Of a DNA stretch of 45,907 bases, positions 1 through 5,783 are shown piece by piece; position 1 is the first letter of the stretch, and every line of letters starts with the position of its first letter. The notes beneath the pieces were generated by a model. It did no database searches and had not been told where the DNA came from. It saw only the letters and a program-made list of their open reading frames with translations. Source of the stretch: Eubacteriales bacterium (GTDB lineage: Bacteria; Bacillota; Clostridia; Lachnospirales; Lachnospiraceae); NCBI GenBank assembly GCA_030524545.1, contig JAUNGM010000033.1, positions 1 through 45,907 on the forward strand, in the 5' to 3' direction. The position numbers and the translations under genes were made by a program.

Positions 1-40
1 GATTTTCCTCCTGTTTCTGTTAAAATGAGGATAGGTTTAA

Positions 41-280
41 TTACCTATCGTTTTTTGTAAAAAGTCCTGTGCTTTGGTCGGTGTCAGGGCTTTTTTTATT
101 TGTGTTGCAATCCACCACTTCCCGGGTGACTTTATCAATCATTATTGACTCTCCAGTGATCTTGTTCCAGAAATGCCAGTAACTTTTGCCCTCAAAGCGG
201 AACATCCAATTTGCAGGACGTAAGCCACACCCGGAAAGTAGCTTCTTTTGGTCGCGTGTCAATCTGCTTGGCTGCTTCAA
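41..280 (-). CDS. Small DUF6906-like protein of the integrative element
   Basis: A 79-residue protein read from a TTG at 280-278. The start is chosen because GGAGG lies about ten bases upstream, inside the preceding gene. The N-terminus (RLTRDQKKLL, then GLRPANWM) resembles the small DUF6906 proteins common in Clostridia phages and mobile elements, whose function is unknown; the resemblance is from memory. The start overlaps the 3' end of the membrane-protein gene at 192-488 by 89 bases in another frame, suggesting translational coupling. The last third is encoded by a hairpin-forming segment (59-95), so the true C-terminus or a small frameshift deserves caution. The basic, aromatic-rich N-terminal half could bind nucleic acid, but no catalytic motif is visible. 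It is the third gene after the HTH gene in a leftward operon that continues beyond base 1. Confidence 0.6.
   Translation of the reverse strand: MKQPSRLTRDQKKLLSGCGLRPANWMFRFEGKSYWHFWNKITGESIMIDKVTREVVDCNTNKKSPDTDQSTGLFTKNDR
59..95 (-). terminator. Hairpin with A/T-rich arms at the 3' end of the small DUF6906-like gene
   Basis: Arms AAAAAGTCCTG (59-69) and CAGGGCTTTTT (85-95) pair with one G-U. On the minus strand the second arm ends in a T run, as in an intrinsic terminator, but the hairpin lies inside the open reading frame, so it may attenuate rather than end transcription. Confidence 0.4.
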
Positions 281-488
281 TTTCCTCTTTCCTCCTTTCC
301 TCCTGGGCTTCCTCGTAAGCTTCCCTCTGCTCTACTTTCACCCATAATCTATACGCAGCTACTGCCGCCAAAAAACTGATAGCGGTAAGAATTGCGCTTG
401 CGGTAGATGTCGGCCCATCAAGGCCAGCTCCGCCGATCAGAAATCCGGTTAGGCCGATGCCGAATAATATTAAACCAATCCGTTTCAT
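192..488 (-). CDS. Small membrane protein with a charged coiled tail
   Basis: A 98-residue protein with two hydrophobic segments (about residues 4-22 and 31-48), then a highly charged, likely helical stretch (about 50-75, rich in E, R, K and A) and a polar tail. This is the shape of a small two-pass inner-membrane protein with a cytoplasmic coiled coil. I do not recognise a named family. The ATG overlaps the stop of the upstream HTH gene by four bases (485-488), which indicates translational coupling. The 3' end carries the ribosome binding site and TTG start of the next gene. It is probably a host-interaction or conjugation/phage accessory protein of the mobile element, inferred from position only. 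Confidence 0.6.
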   Translation of the reverse strand: MKRIGLILFGIGLTGFLIGGAGLDGPTSTASAILTAISFLAAVAAYRLWVKVEQREAYEEAQEERRKEEIEAAKQIDTRPKEATFRVWLTSCKLDVPL

Positions 489-808
489 GCTTCCTCGATT
501 CTGACAGGCCTATTTTCCCATCCAATGATTTTGGTGATTTCAGCAGGGTTAAACGCTGGAACGTATTTTCTGGTATTTTTCCCACGCAGCTTCTGTCTGT
601 ATGTCAGATAATCAATAAAGACCAAGACATTCACCAGGACGATATTCCCATCATTGATAATTGCATAGTCGCTGTAACGTCCGCCCTGAATTTCTGTCTC
701 GATTTCTTTCAGTCTGGCGAAGACAGTTGACTTACTGACGTGAAATTCCTCTGCTAGTTGCTGTTTTGGCATATAGGGATATCCCCTGATAGACTCTATG
801 TAAGTCAT
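485..808 (-). CDS. Helix-turn-helix DNA-binding protein of the element
   Basis: A 107-residue protein. I place the start at 808 because AGGAGG lies eight bases upstream; an in-frame ATG at 841 has no comparable site. Residues about 15-36 (PKQQLAEEFHVSKSTVFARL) form a helix-turn-helix of the winged or DeoR/MarR-like kind, followed by a short acidic helix and a basic C-terminal half. It is the first gene after the XRE gene on the leftward transcript and is preceded by one of three 15-bp palindromes (842-856), so it is probably under element repressor control. A role in excision (Xis-like) or in replication control is possible, since no separate excisionase is visible next to the integrase; this is inference. 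Confidence 0.65.
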   Translation of the reverse strand: MTYIESIRGYPYMPKQQLAEEFHVSKSTVFARLKEIETEIQGGRYSDYAIINDGNIVLVNVLVFIDYLTYRQKLRGKNTRKYVPAFNPAEITKIIGWENRPVRIEEA

Positions 809-841
809 GTTTTGCTGCCTCCTATCATTTTCCTTATGCAT

Positions 842-856
842 TTCATTTTATTTGAA
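842..856. promoter_or_regulatory. Operator-like palindrome O1
   Basis: TTCATTTTATTTGAA, half-site TTCA...TGAA, between the XRE gene stop and the HTH gene start. The 17-mer at 840-856 is the exact reverse complement of 1117-1133 in the regulator intergenic region. Confidence 0.55.
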
Positions 857-1051
857 TTATCTTCGCACGCAAATAAAATCCATAGGAATACCAGATAGTT
901 CACTAATTATTCTCAATTGGCTCAGCGAAGGCTCAGTATCGCCATTCTCCCAATTATTCACTGTAGTGCTGGAAACCCCCAGTTTACTAGCCAATTCTTT
1001 CTGCGTCAATCCAGAATTTACTCGTGCTGCTTTTAAAGTAATCTCAGGCAT
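857..1051 (-). CDS. Cro/XRE-type regulator, 64 aa
   Basis: A single HTH_3/XRE domain fills the protein: a first helix near residues 4-12, then LTQKELASKLGVSSTTVNNW as helices 2-3 (about 15-34), a conserved acidic turn, and a final helix ending IPMDFICVRR. The length fits phage Cro-like proteins. AGGAGG precedes the ATG. It is divergent from the larger repressor gene at 1189, the usual arrangement of a lysogeny or ICE-maintenance switch. The 137-base gap between the two genes holds two palindromic sites. It probably represses or antagonises the divergent gene and drives the leftward operon; that polarity is inferred. Confidence 0.8.
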   Translation of the reverse strand: MPEITLKAARVNSGLTQKELASKLGVSSTTVNNWENGDTEPSLSQLRIISELSGIPMDFICVRR

Positions 1052-1087
1052 TTGTTTTCCTCCTTTCTGTTTCTGATAACAGGATAG

Positions 1088-1102
1088 TTCATTTTAAATG
1101 AA
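1088..1102. promoter_or_regulatory. Operator-like palindrome O2
   Basis: TTCATTTTAAATGAA is a perfect inverted repeat (TTCATTT/AAATGAA) around one central T. It lies between the two divergent XRE genes, just upstream of the leftward gene's ribosome binding site. Confidence 0.6.
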
Positions 1103-1116
1103 ATGTCAATAGTTTT

Positions 1117-1131
1117 TTCAAATAAAATGAA
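1117..1131. promoter_or_regulatory. Operator-like palindrome O3
   Basis: TTCAAATAAAATGAA shares the TTCA-N7-TGAA form of O1 and O2 and lies closer to the repressor start. It is O1 in inverted orientation. Confidence 0.55.
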
Positions 1132-1188
1132 ATTGTAGTTGAATTATTTTCATTTTTGGTTTACAATGCAATTAAGGAGGTGATATCA

Positions 1189-1614
1189 GTGAAACAGATT
1201 ACAGACGATGAACAGAAAAGGATATTTTCAAAAAACTTATCTTATTTTTTATCGTTAAATGGGATGCAGCAAAAAGATTTGGCAAATGCTTTAAAAGTGC
1301 AACCTTCTACTGTCACGAATTGGATAAAACAGACGAGTATGCCGCAGGTTAGTACTATTCAAAAGATTGCCGATTATTTCAAAATTGGAAAATCTGATTT
1401 GGTAGATGAAAAATTTGATTCTGCCGATACCGTACTTGACGCAAGAATACTCTCCGATACGGAAACTATTGAAATGATACGAAAGTTTTATGCGTTATCG
1501 GTTAATGACAGGGCTGCGATAAAACTAATAATCGAAAGTTTATATGATAAAGGAAAAGCGGAGCCTAATCAGCTCCGCAATTCCAAAAATGCTTTAATCA
1601 AGTTGAGCAAATAA
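1189..1614 (+). CDS. XRE-family repressor with C-terminal domain
   Basis: A 141-residue protein starting at GTG 1189, with AAGGAGG at 1174-1180. An N-terminal XRE domain spans about residues 10-70 (GMQQKDLANALKVQPSTVTN as recognition helices, then IQKIADYFKIGKSDLV). A linker and a predicted helical C-terminal segment (about 85-125, SVNDRAAIKLIIESLYDK) follow, as in phage CI-like repressors that lack a LexA-type peptidase. No Ser/Lys autocleavage motif is seen, so induction would need another route, such as a partner protein or metallopeptidase. It is divergent from the 64-residue XRE gene across the O2/O3 region. Its 3' end overlaps the opposing small gene at 1569-1715 by 46 bases. Confidence 0.8.
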   Translation: MKQITDDEQKRIFSKNLSYFLSLNGMQQKDLANALKVQPSTVTNWIKQTSMPQVSTIQKIADYFKIGKSDLVDEKFDSADTVLDARILSDTETIEMIRKFYALSVNDRAAIKLIIESLYDKGKAEPNQLRNSKNALIKLSK

Positions 1615-1715
1615 TCCACGAGTTTAGGATTCGTCATATCATCAATGATTTGGTGGAGTTCCTGCTTTTTATTTGCCAGCTCTGCGTTTTGTACTTGGTA
1701 ATCCTCTTTTGTCAT
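1569..1715 (-). CDS. Small 48-aa protein opposing the repressor 3' end
   Basis: A 48-residue reading frame from ATG 1715-1713, with GGAGGG nine bases upstream. It begins MTKEDYQVQNAELANKKQE and has an amphipathic helix-rich sequence ending FLELRS. Its charged, leucine-patterned make-up and strong ribosome binding site argue for a real gene. Similar short proteins sit beside phage repressors in Clostridia, but I know no function. It is convergent with the repressor and overlaps its last 46 bases, so transcription could interfere with the repressor message. Upstream (1741-1785) are two sequences resembling Gram-positive LexA boxes. Confidence 0.6.
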   Translation of the reverse strand: MTKEDYQVQNAELANKKQELHQIIDDMTNPKLVDYLLNLIKAFLELRS

Positions 1716-1740
1716 ATGTACTGCCCTCCGTTCCTACGTT

Positions 1741-1785
1741 CGAACGTTTGTTTGTATATAATATACTACACAAACATATGTTTTG
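1741..1785 (-). promoter_or_regulatory. Candidate LexA/DinR-like boxes upstream of the small minus-strand gene
   Basis: CGAAC-GTTT-GTTTG (1741-1754) and CAAAC-ATAT-GTTTTG (1771-1785) approximate the Bacillus SOS box CGAAC-N4-GTTCG, each with two or three mismatches. On the minus strand TTGTCA followed 17-18 bases later by a TATATT-like box gives a plausible promoter across the same segment. It is suggestive only. Confidence 0.35.
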
Positions 1786-1983
1786 ACAATAGTATATTTT
1801 CTTCAATCAACGTTCGTCCCGATTTATTGGTATATATATTAAACACGCGAGAGTAGTAAAATATACCGAAGTAATTTCAAAAATTTTACTATTTTTTTAG
1901 CAAGGTTTACGCCACACAATTACCATTTATTACCAGGAGTATTTCGGTAATCCCCATGTTACAATTTTATGGGGGTGACTGAA

Positions 1984-2556
1984 ATGAATGATATAAACCT
2001 GGTTTTCCAGAAATACTATTTTGAAAACTGGCGGCTGGTCTTCTATGCGGCCCGAAATATTCTGAGAGTCAAGGAAGCCGCAGAGGACGTGACAAACGAC
2101 GTGTTTGTGAATTTATATAAACAAATGCTGACCAGAGAGATTCCGGAAGAAAAAGTAAAGGCGTGGCTGGTTGTGTCTGCAAAGAGAATGGCCTATAACT
2201 ACCTGCGAAACAACAAAAGACTTGTGCCGTTGGATATTGACATTCCTGGGAGTGATTCTTTTCAGCGAATAGACAACAGTCTTTTTGTTAATGATATGCT
2301 CAATCGTTTACACAAGCGCAGTAAAAGATGGTTTGACATCACCGCAAAATATTATCTGTTGGGAATGAGTACAGCAGAACTTGCTGAAGAATATCATTGT
2401 TCAGAGCAGGCAATCCGGAATACACTGCAAAGAGCGCGGGATTATTTGAGGAGCGAATATAAAACCACTGATGTATCAATTTTGTTTTTTATGCTACTTA
2501 CGATCAGGATAAATTACATATTGACATTCTTGGATATCAATAAATTACTGGATTAA
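1984..2556 (+). CDS. ECF-like sigma-70 family factor of the element
   Basis: A 190-residue protein from ATG 1984, with GGGGGTG just upstream; an in-frame ATG at 1969 overlaps that site. A region-2-like segment near residues 30-65 (EAAEDVTNDVFVNLY, then VKAWLVVSAKRMAYNYLR) and a region-4 HTH near 125-155 (MSTAELAEEYHCSEQAIRNT) give the layout of small ECF-type sigma factors. Tn916-like elements carry sigma-like genes beside their regulators and integrase, so the setting is familiar. The last 25 residues are unusually hydrophobic (SILFFMLLTIR... then YILTFLDI), like a membrane-tethering or anti-sigma-responsive tail, which is not standard. It probably directs RNA polymerase to element promoters; targets are not identifiable here. 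Confidence 0.75.
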   Translation: MNDINLVFQKYYFENWRLVFYAARNILRVKEAAEDVTNDVFVNLYKQMLTREIPEEKVKAWLVVSAKRMAYNYLRNNKRLVPLDIDIPGSDSFQRIDNSLFVNDMLNRLHKRSKRWFDITAKYYLLGMSTAELAEEYHCSEQAIRNTLQRARDYLRSEYKTTDVSILFFMLLTIRINYILTFLDINKLLD

Positions 2557-2771
2557 AAAACCGTCCCTGCGCTAACAGAAACGGTTCCAGACAAAACTCA
2601 AGGGCAGTACGCCAATACCGCCCTTTACAAAGCAATCCTCGTTCCTTGTATGGAACAACTAATGGATTCTTTAAAAGCAATCCGAAGATATACTTTCCAA
2701 CCAAAATTATTGTATCATCTTCGGGAGCACCCGGTCAACCGAAACATACGGTTGGATGCTATTTTTATATG
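2557..2771. other. Gene-free stretch between the sigma factor and integrase genes
   Basis: No convincing gene. It contains several short inverted repeats, including AACCGT/ACGGTT just after the sigma stop and CAACCG/CGGTTG near 2740. These could end sigma-gene transcription or structure the integrase leader. A 48-codon frame here has no ribosome binding site and is not called. Confidence 0.5.
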
Positions 2772-2804
2772 TTTCTTTAACTATGTCCAAAATAGTTAAA
2801 GAAA
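2772..2804. promoter_or_regulatory. Perfect 13-bp inverted repeat before the integrase gene
   Basis: TTTCTTTAACTAT (2772-2784) and ATAGTTAAAGAAA (2792-2804) are exact reverse complements around a seven-base loop. The repeat ends 17 bases before the integrase AAGGAGG. There is no T run after it, so an operator or a leader hairpin controlling integrase translation fits better than a terminator. Confidence 0.6.
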
Positions 2805-2835
2805 TCTAAATATAAAGTCAAAGGAGGATGATAAC

Positions 2836-3939
2836 ATGTGGATTGAGGAAAGAAACGGGAAGTTTAAATTCTCGGAACGCTATGAAGACTATCTAACAGG
2901 CCAAATAAAGAAGGTTTCGGTCACGCTTGAGAAAAATACCGCACAAAGCAGAAAAATGGCTCAAAGGTTGCTCAATGAGCGCATAGCGGCATCTCAGGAA
3001 GTTACTCCTATACGAGAAATAACCTTCGGTGAACTTGTAGAAGAGTACAGAAATCACCAGAAACTTTCAGTGAAAGAAGCTACATACACCCGCAATTATC
3101 ACACCTGCAATACCATGATGGAGTTATTTGGCAAGGATACGATCGTCAATAGAATGACCGTCAATTATATCAATAAAAAACTTCTCGGATCCGGAAAGAA
3201 TGCCGGCACGCTCAATGAGTATTTGACGCGCTTCCGGGCACTAATCCGTTGGGGATACAAGAATGATCTGATTGAGGACATTCGATTTCTGGACAAGCTG
3301 GACAATTTTAAAGACCGACCTCACAAAGAAAAAATCCAAGATAAGTATTTGGAGCAGAGTGAGCTTAACCTATTGCTATCCCAGATGAAGCAGCCTTTAT
3401 GGAAGTTTCTCACGCAATTTATGACTCTTTCCGGCCTGCGCTTCGGCGAAGCTGCCGCTTTGCAAAAAGCAGATGTTGATTTCAAAACAGGCGTTATCCA
3501 TGTAACAAAAACTTTGGATTCGGTCAATCAGGTGATTACAACCCCTAAATCCCTCTGCTCTATCAGGGATGTGTATATGCAACCGGAGCTTCGCAGTGTT
3601 TGTTCGCAGATCAGCCTTCACATGAAGAAGTTGGAGGTCATGAACGGAGTAAGAACGGATCTGTTCTTCCATTCCAGTAAAGGTGGGTATATCTCGTTCT
3701 TTAGTTTTAACAAGTACATCCGGAATTTATCCTCAAACATCCTTGGCAAATCGATCACAACTCATGCGCTCCGCCATACCCATGCGTCCCTGCTTTTAGA
3801 AAACGGAGTCAGTATTGACACAATCTCAAGAAGGCTTGGGCACGAAAACAGTAAGGTCACCCGGGAGATTTACCTGCACATTACAAAGGCTCTGGAAAAG
3901 AAAGACAACATCCAGCTTGAGAACGTAAAGATATTATAA
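2836..3939 (+). CDS. Tyrosine recombinase / integrase
   Basis: A 367-residue site-specific recombinase. It has an N-terminal AP2-like arm-binding domain (about 1-55), a core-binding SAM-like domain (about 63-160) and a C-terminal catalytic domain. Visible catalytic residues are Arg202 in SGLRFGEA, His310 and Arg313 in THALRH, His336 in RRLGHE, and the nucleophile Tyr346 in REIYLHI. The pentad looks complete, so the enzyme is probably active. The length and layout match integrases of Gram-positive ICEs and temperate phages. AAGGAGG precedes the ATG. The gene ends 140 bases from the 3' end of tRNA-Leu, the likely attachment target, and is followed by three phased GGGGGCA motifs that could be arm-type binding sites. 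Confidence 0.92.
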   Translation: MWIEERNGKFKFSERYEDYLTGQIKKVSVTLEKNTAQSRKMAQRLLNERIAASQEVTPIREITFGELVEEYRNHQKLSVKEATYTRNYHTCNTMMELFGKDTIVNRMTVNYINKKLLGSGKNAGTLNEYLTRFRALIRWGYKNDLIEDIRFLDKLDNFKDRPHKEKIQDKYLEQSELNLLLSQMKQPLWKFLTQFMTLSGLRFGEAAALQKADVDFKTGVIHVTKTLDSVNQVITTPKSLCSIRDVYMQPELRSVCSQISLHMKKLEVMNGVRTDLFFHSSKGGYISFFSFNKYIRNLSSNILGKSITTHALRHTHASLLLENGVSIDTISRRLGHENSKVTREIYLHITKALEKKDNIQLENVKIL

Positions 3940-3945
3940 ATTTCT

Positions 3946-3974
3946 GGGGGCAGCTTGGGGGCAAATTGGGGGCA
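3946..3974 (+). repeat. Three GGGGGCA direct repeats, 11-bp phased
   Basis: GGGGGCA occurs at 3946-3952, 3957-3963 and 3968-3974, exactly 11 bases apart, starting six bases after the integrase stop. One-helical-turn phasing at the element end fits arm-type integrase or accessory-protein binding sites. Confidence 0.6.
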
Positions 3975-4003
3975 AAAAACCTAAAAACCCTCGAATCGAA
4001 AAA

Positions 4004-4060
4004 GAATGCGAAAGTGCCGAAACCCTTGTAAAATCAAGGTTTTTGAACACCCTCGCATTC
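4004..4060. terminator. Nested bidirectional terminator between integrase and tRNA-Leu
   Basis: The outer stem GAATGCGA (4004-4011)/TCGCATTC (4053-4060) is followed by TTTTT on the minus strand and would end the tRNA transcript. The inner stem AAACCCTTG (4020-4028)/CAAGGTTT (4035-4042) runs into Ts on the plus strand and would end integrase transcription. Confidence 0.6.
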
Positions 4061-4110
4061 TCCTGATTGCATTAAAAAATGCGGAAGATGGGACTTGAAC
4101 CCACACGAGC
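4061..4110. other. Probable attachment junction (attL/attR) at the tRNA-Leu 3' end
   Basis: The integrase gene sits against the 3' end of an intact tRNA, the classic result of recombination into a tRNA T-arm/acceptor segment. The core would be shared with a second copy of the tRNA 3' end at the far end of the element, left of this window. I saw no second copy within 1-4000, so the exact core cannot be fixed. Confidence 0.45.
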
Positions 4111-4164
4111 GCAATGCTCACAAGATCCTTAGTCTTGCTCGTCTGCCAGTTCCGACACTTCCGC
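4080..4164 (-). tRNA. tRNA-Leu (anticodon AAG)
   Basis: An 85-base type II tRNA without encoded CCA. The acceptor stem is GCGGAAG/CTTCCGC with discriminator A. The anticodon stem CAAGA/TCTTG encloses loop CTAAGGA, giving anticodon AAG for CUU. A variable arm GAGC...GCTC and a T-arm with TTCAAGT are present. It has its own promoter upstream and is the likely integration target of the adjacent element. Confidence 0.93.
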
Positions 4165-4213
4165 ATATCGCATTTCCCTGGAGGTTTTTGTTTTCCCCCT
4201 CGCGACAAGTGAT

Positions 4214-4242
4214 AGTATAGCAAACCCCCTCCGGAATGTCAA
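4214..4242 (-). promoter_or_regulatory. Promoter of tRNA-Leu
   Basis: Minus strand TTGACA (4242-4237), a 17-base spacer and TATACT (4219-4214): a near-consensus vegetative promoter about 50 bases before the tRNA 5' end. Confidence 0.85.
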
Positions 4243-4318
4243 CACTTTTTTTAAAAAAAATTGCAAAACTTTTTTATCAAAAATTACAAAAAAATTCCGT
4301 TGTATAAAAGCCTCTGAA

Positions 4319-4366
4319 TATTTCCCGGGAGTTCCTGCAATCTCCTGCAGGAACTCCCGGGAAATA
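4319..4366. terminator. 21-bp perfect hairpin downstream of the peptidoglycan-binding gene
   Basis: Arms 4319-4339 and 4346-4366 are exact reverse complements (core TTTCCCGGGAGTTCCTGCA) around loop ATCTCC. It starts nine bases after the stop of the minus-strand gene at 4376 and is probably its terminator, though a T run is weak. Confidence 0.65.
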
Positions 4367-4375
4367 GGTTTCCTT

Positions 4376-5653
4376 TCATACCAGTTCTGCGATTCTGCTC
4401 ACAGCGACATAAATCTCCTGAATCTTATACCAGGTGGAATAGTCCGTGATTCCTGTCTGGGGCAGGCCAAAAACACTCTGGAACTTCCGTACCGCCTCTT
4501 TTGTCCGGGAACCGTAAATTCCGTCCACTCCGATCGTGGGAAGAGCCGGATAGTTCTCTGCGATCCGGTTTAGCTGCTCCTGCATCTGGCGAACCTTATC
4601 TCCGGATGCACCAATATCCAGATCATAGCCCGGCCAGGATGCCGGTATGCCGGAAATTTCTTCCGCTACATTGATGTACATATTATCCCCGTAAAAATAT
4701 CGGAGAATCTCAATGGCGGAATATCCCTGATCTCCCAGTTCCTTGCTTCCCCACTGGGTCATCCACCCGCGGCTTCGGCACTCCACCTGACGCCCGTCAC
4801 AATACTGTGTCAGAATCGGCTGGCGCACATTTGGTCTGGAAAGATAATTTTCAAAAAGCTCATCCACGATTCTGGAAATACTGTCAAAAATATTCCTTCC
4901 GCGCATCCACTTATGGTCATAAGCGGTAGACGAGGTGATCGTAAAGTCATACCCCTTATTCCGGTACCACTCCGTATAGACACGATTCAGAGTAAATGAC
5001 ATGATCGCCAGCACATTGGCCCTGATGGTATCGTCCGGCCAGGTAGCATAGATTTCGCTGCTGGCCACGTTTTTGATATAATCCCGGTAACGGACATAAT
5101 AATTCTGTGCGGAATTATCCCGTACAGGTCCGTCATGAACTACCACAAATTCCGGAATCACTACCCTGCTCAGCACGATCTCTCCGGTTTCATTGACCGG
5201 CTTAATCTCCGCTTCCTCGATTTTCGGCGGATAAACGCCAAACAGCGTATGGGGCGGAATTACAATTCTTCCGAACTGGCTCGCCGGCCCTGCGATCGGT
5301 GTCATCTGAACGCCCTGCTCCGCAAGCACGGTAGGAAGCACCTCCGTACCTGCGACCTCTTCCTCTTCAAATCCCTCTGCCAGTACCTGTACCGTATATT
5401 CCGAATACGGCTGAGCTTCTTCCGTCACATCCAGACTATATTCCAACGGAGGTGCTTTCAAATCCAGCACAGGCGTCTGCCCGGAGGAATCCGTCCGCAC
5501 CTCCTCGATCACACTGTCCGGAACTCCCGTATAAGAAATCCTCACCAATGCATTTTCCACCGGCCGGTTCCCCTCCGCAGACCGTACCGTCACCTGCAGT
5601 TTTCCCTCATCTACATTCTCCTGCTGGGCATGTATATTTCCATATGAGTACAT
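4376..5653 (-). CDS. Peptidoglycan-binding protein, probably sporulation or envelope related
   Basis: A 425-residue protein. An N-terminal beta-rich segment (about 17-110, QVTVRSAEGNRPVENALVRI) looks like a carboxypeptidase-regulatory or prealbumin-like fold. A middle domain (about 165-330, with ANVLAIMSFTLNRVY and TAYDHKW) recalls SpoIID-like or cell-wall hydrolase modules. A C-terminal PG_binding_1 domain (about 350-415) has the typical GVDGIYGSRTKEAVRKFQ and FGLPQTGI motifs. No signal peptide is visible although the domains imply a wall or spore-cortex target; in spore formers such proteins can be made in the mother cell. The start has GGGAGA upstream. It is a single gene between tRNA-Leu and the MerR regulator. 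The exact enzymatic role is unknown. Confidence 0.7.
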   Translation of the reverse strand: MYSYGNIHAQQENVDEGKLQVTVRSAEGNRPVENALVRISYTGVPDSVIEEVRTDSSGQTPVLDLKAPPLEYSLDVTEEAQPYSEYTVQVLAEGFEEEEVAGTEVLPTVLAEQGVQMTPIAGPASQFGRIVIPPHTLFGVYPPKIEEAEIKPVNETGEIVLSRVVIPEFVVVHDGPVRDNSAQNYYVRYRDYIKNVASSEIYATWPDDTIRANVLAIMSFTLNRVYTEWYRNKGYDFTITSSTAYDHKWMRGRNIFDSISRIVDELFENYLSRPNVRQPILTQYCDGRQVECRSRGWMTQWGSKELGDQGYSAIEILRYFYGDNMYINVAEEISGIPASWPGYDLDIGASGDKVRQMQEQLNRIAENYPALPTIGVDGIYGSRTKEAVRKFQSVFGLPQTGITDYSTWYKIQEIYVAVSRIAELV

Positions 5654-5783
5654 CGCATTCTCCCGAAAATACTTTCATAAGGAGTGTATTCCGAATATAT
5701 AAAAAATATGCCGGTACTGCCCTCATCGATTTTGACTAATTGAAAAGCAATGCGAAGGCCATACAGTGACGATTTTTCCCTGT

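Noticed and set aside
1650-1856. Plus-strand 68-codon hydrophobic frame
   Set aside because: No ribosome binding site; it lies opposite the better-supported small minus-strand gene and its promoter region.
2658-2801. Short plus-strand frame before the integrase
   Set aside because: No Shine-Dalgarno, no family resemblance, and it overlaps hairpin-forming sequence.
3981-4223. Minus-strand 80-codon frame over the tRNA region
   Set aside because: It runs through the tRNA-Leu gene and its terminator, so it is not coding.
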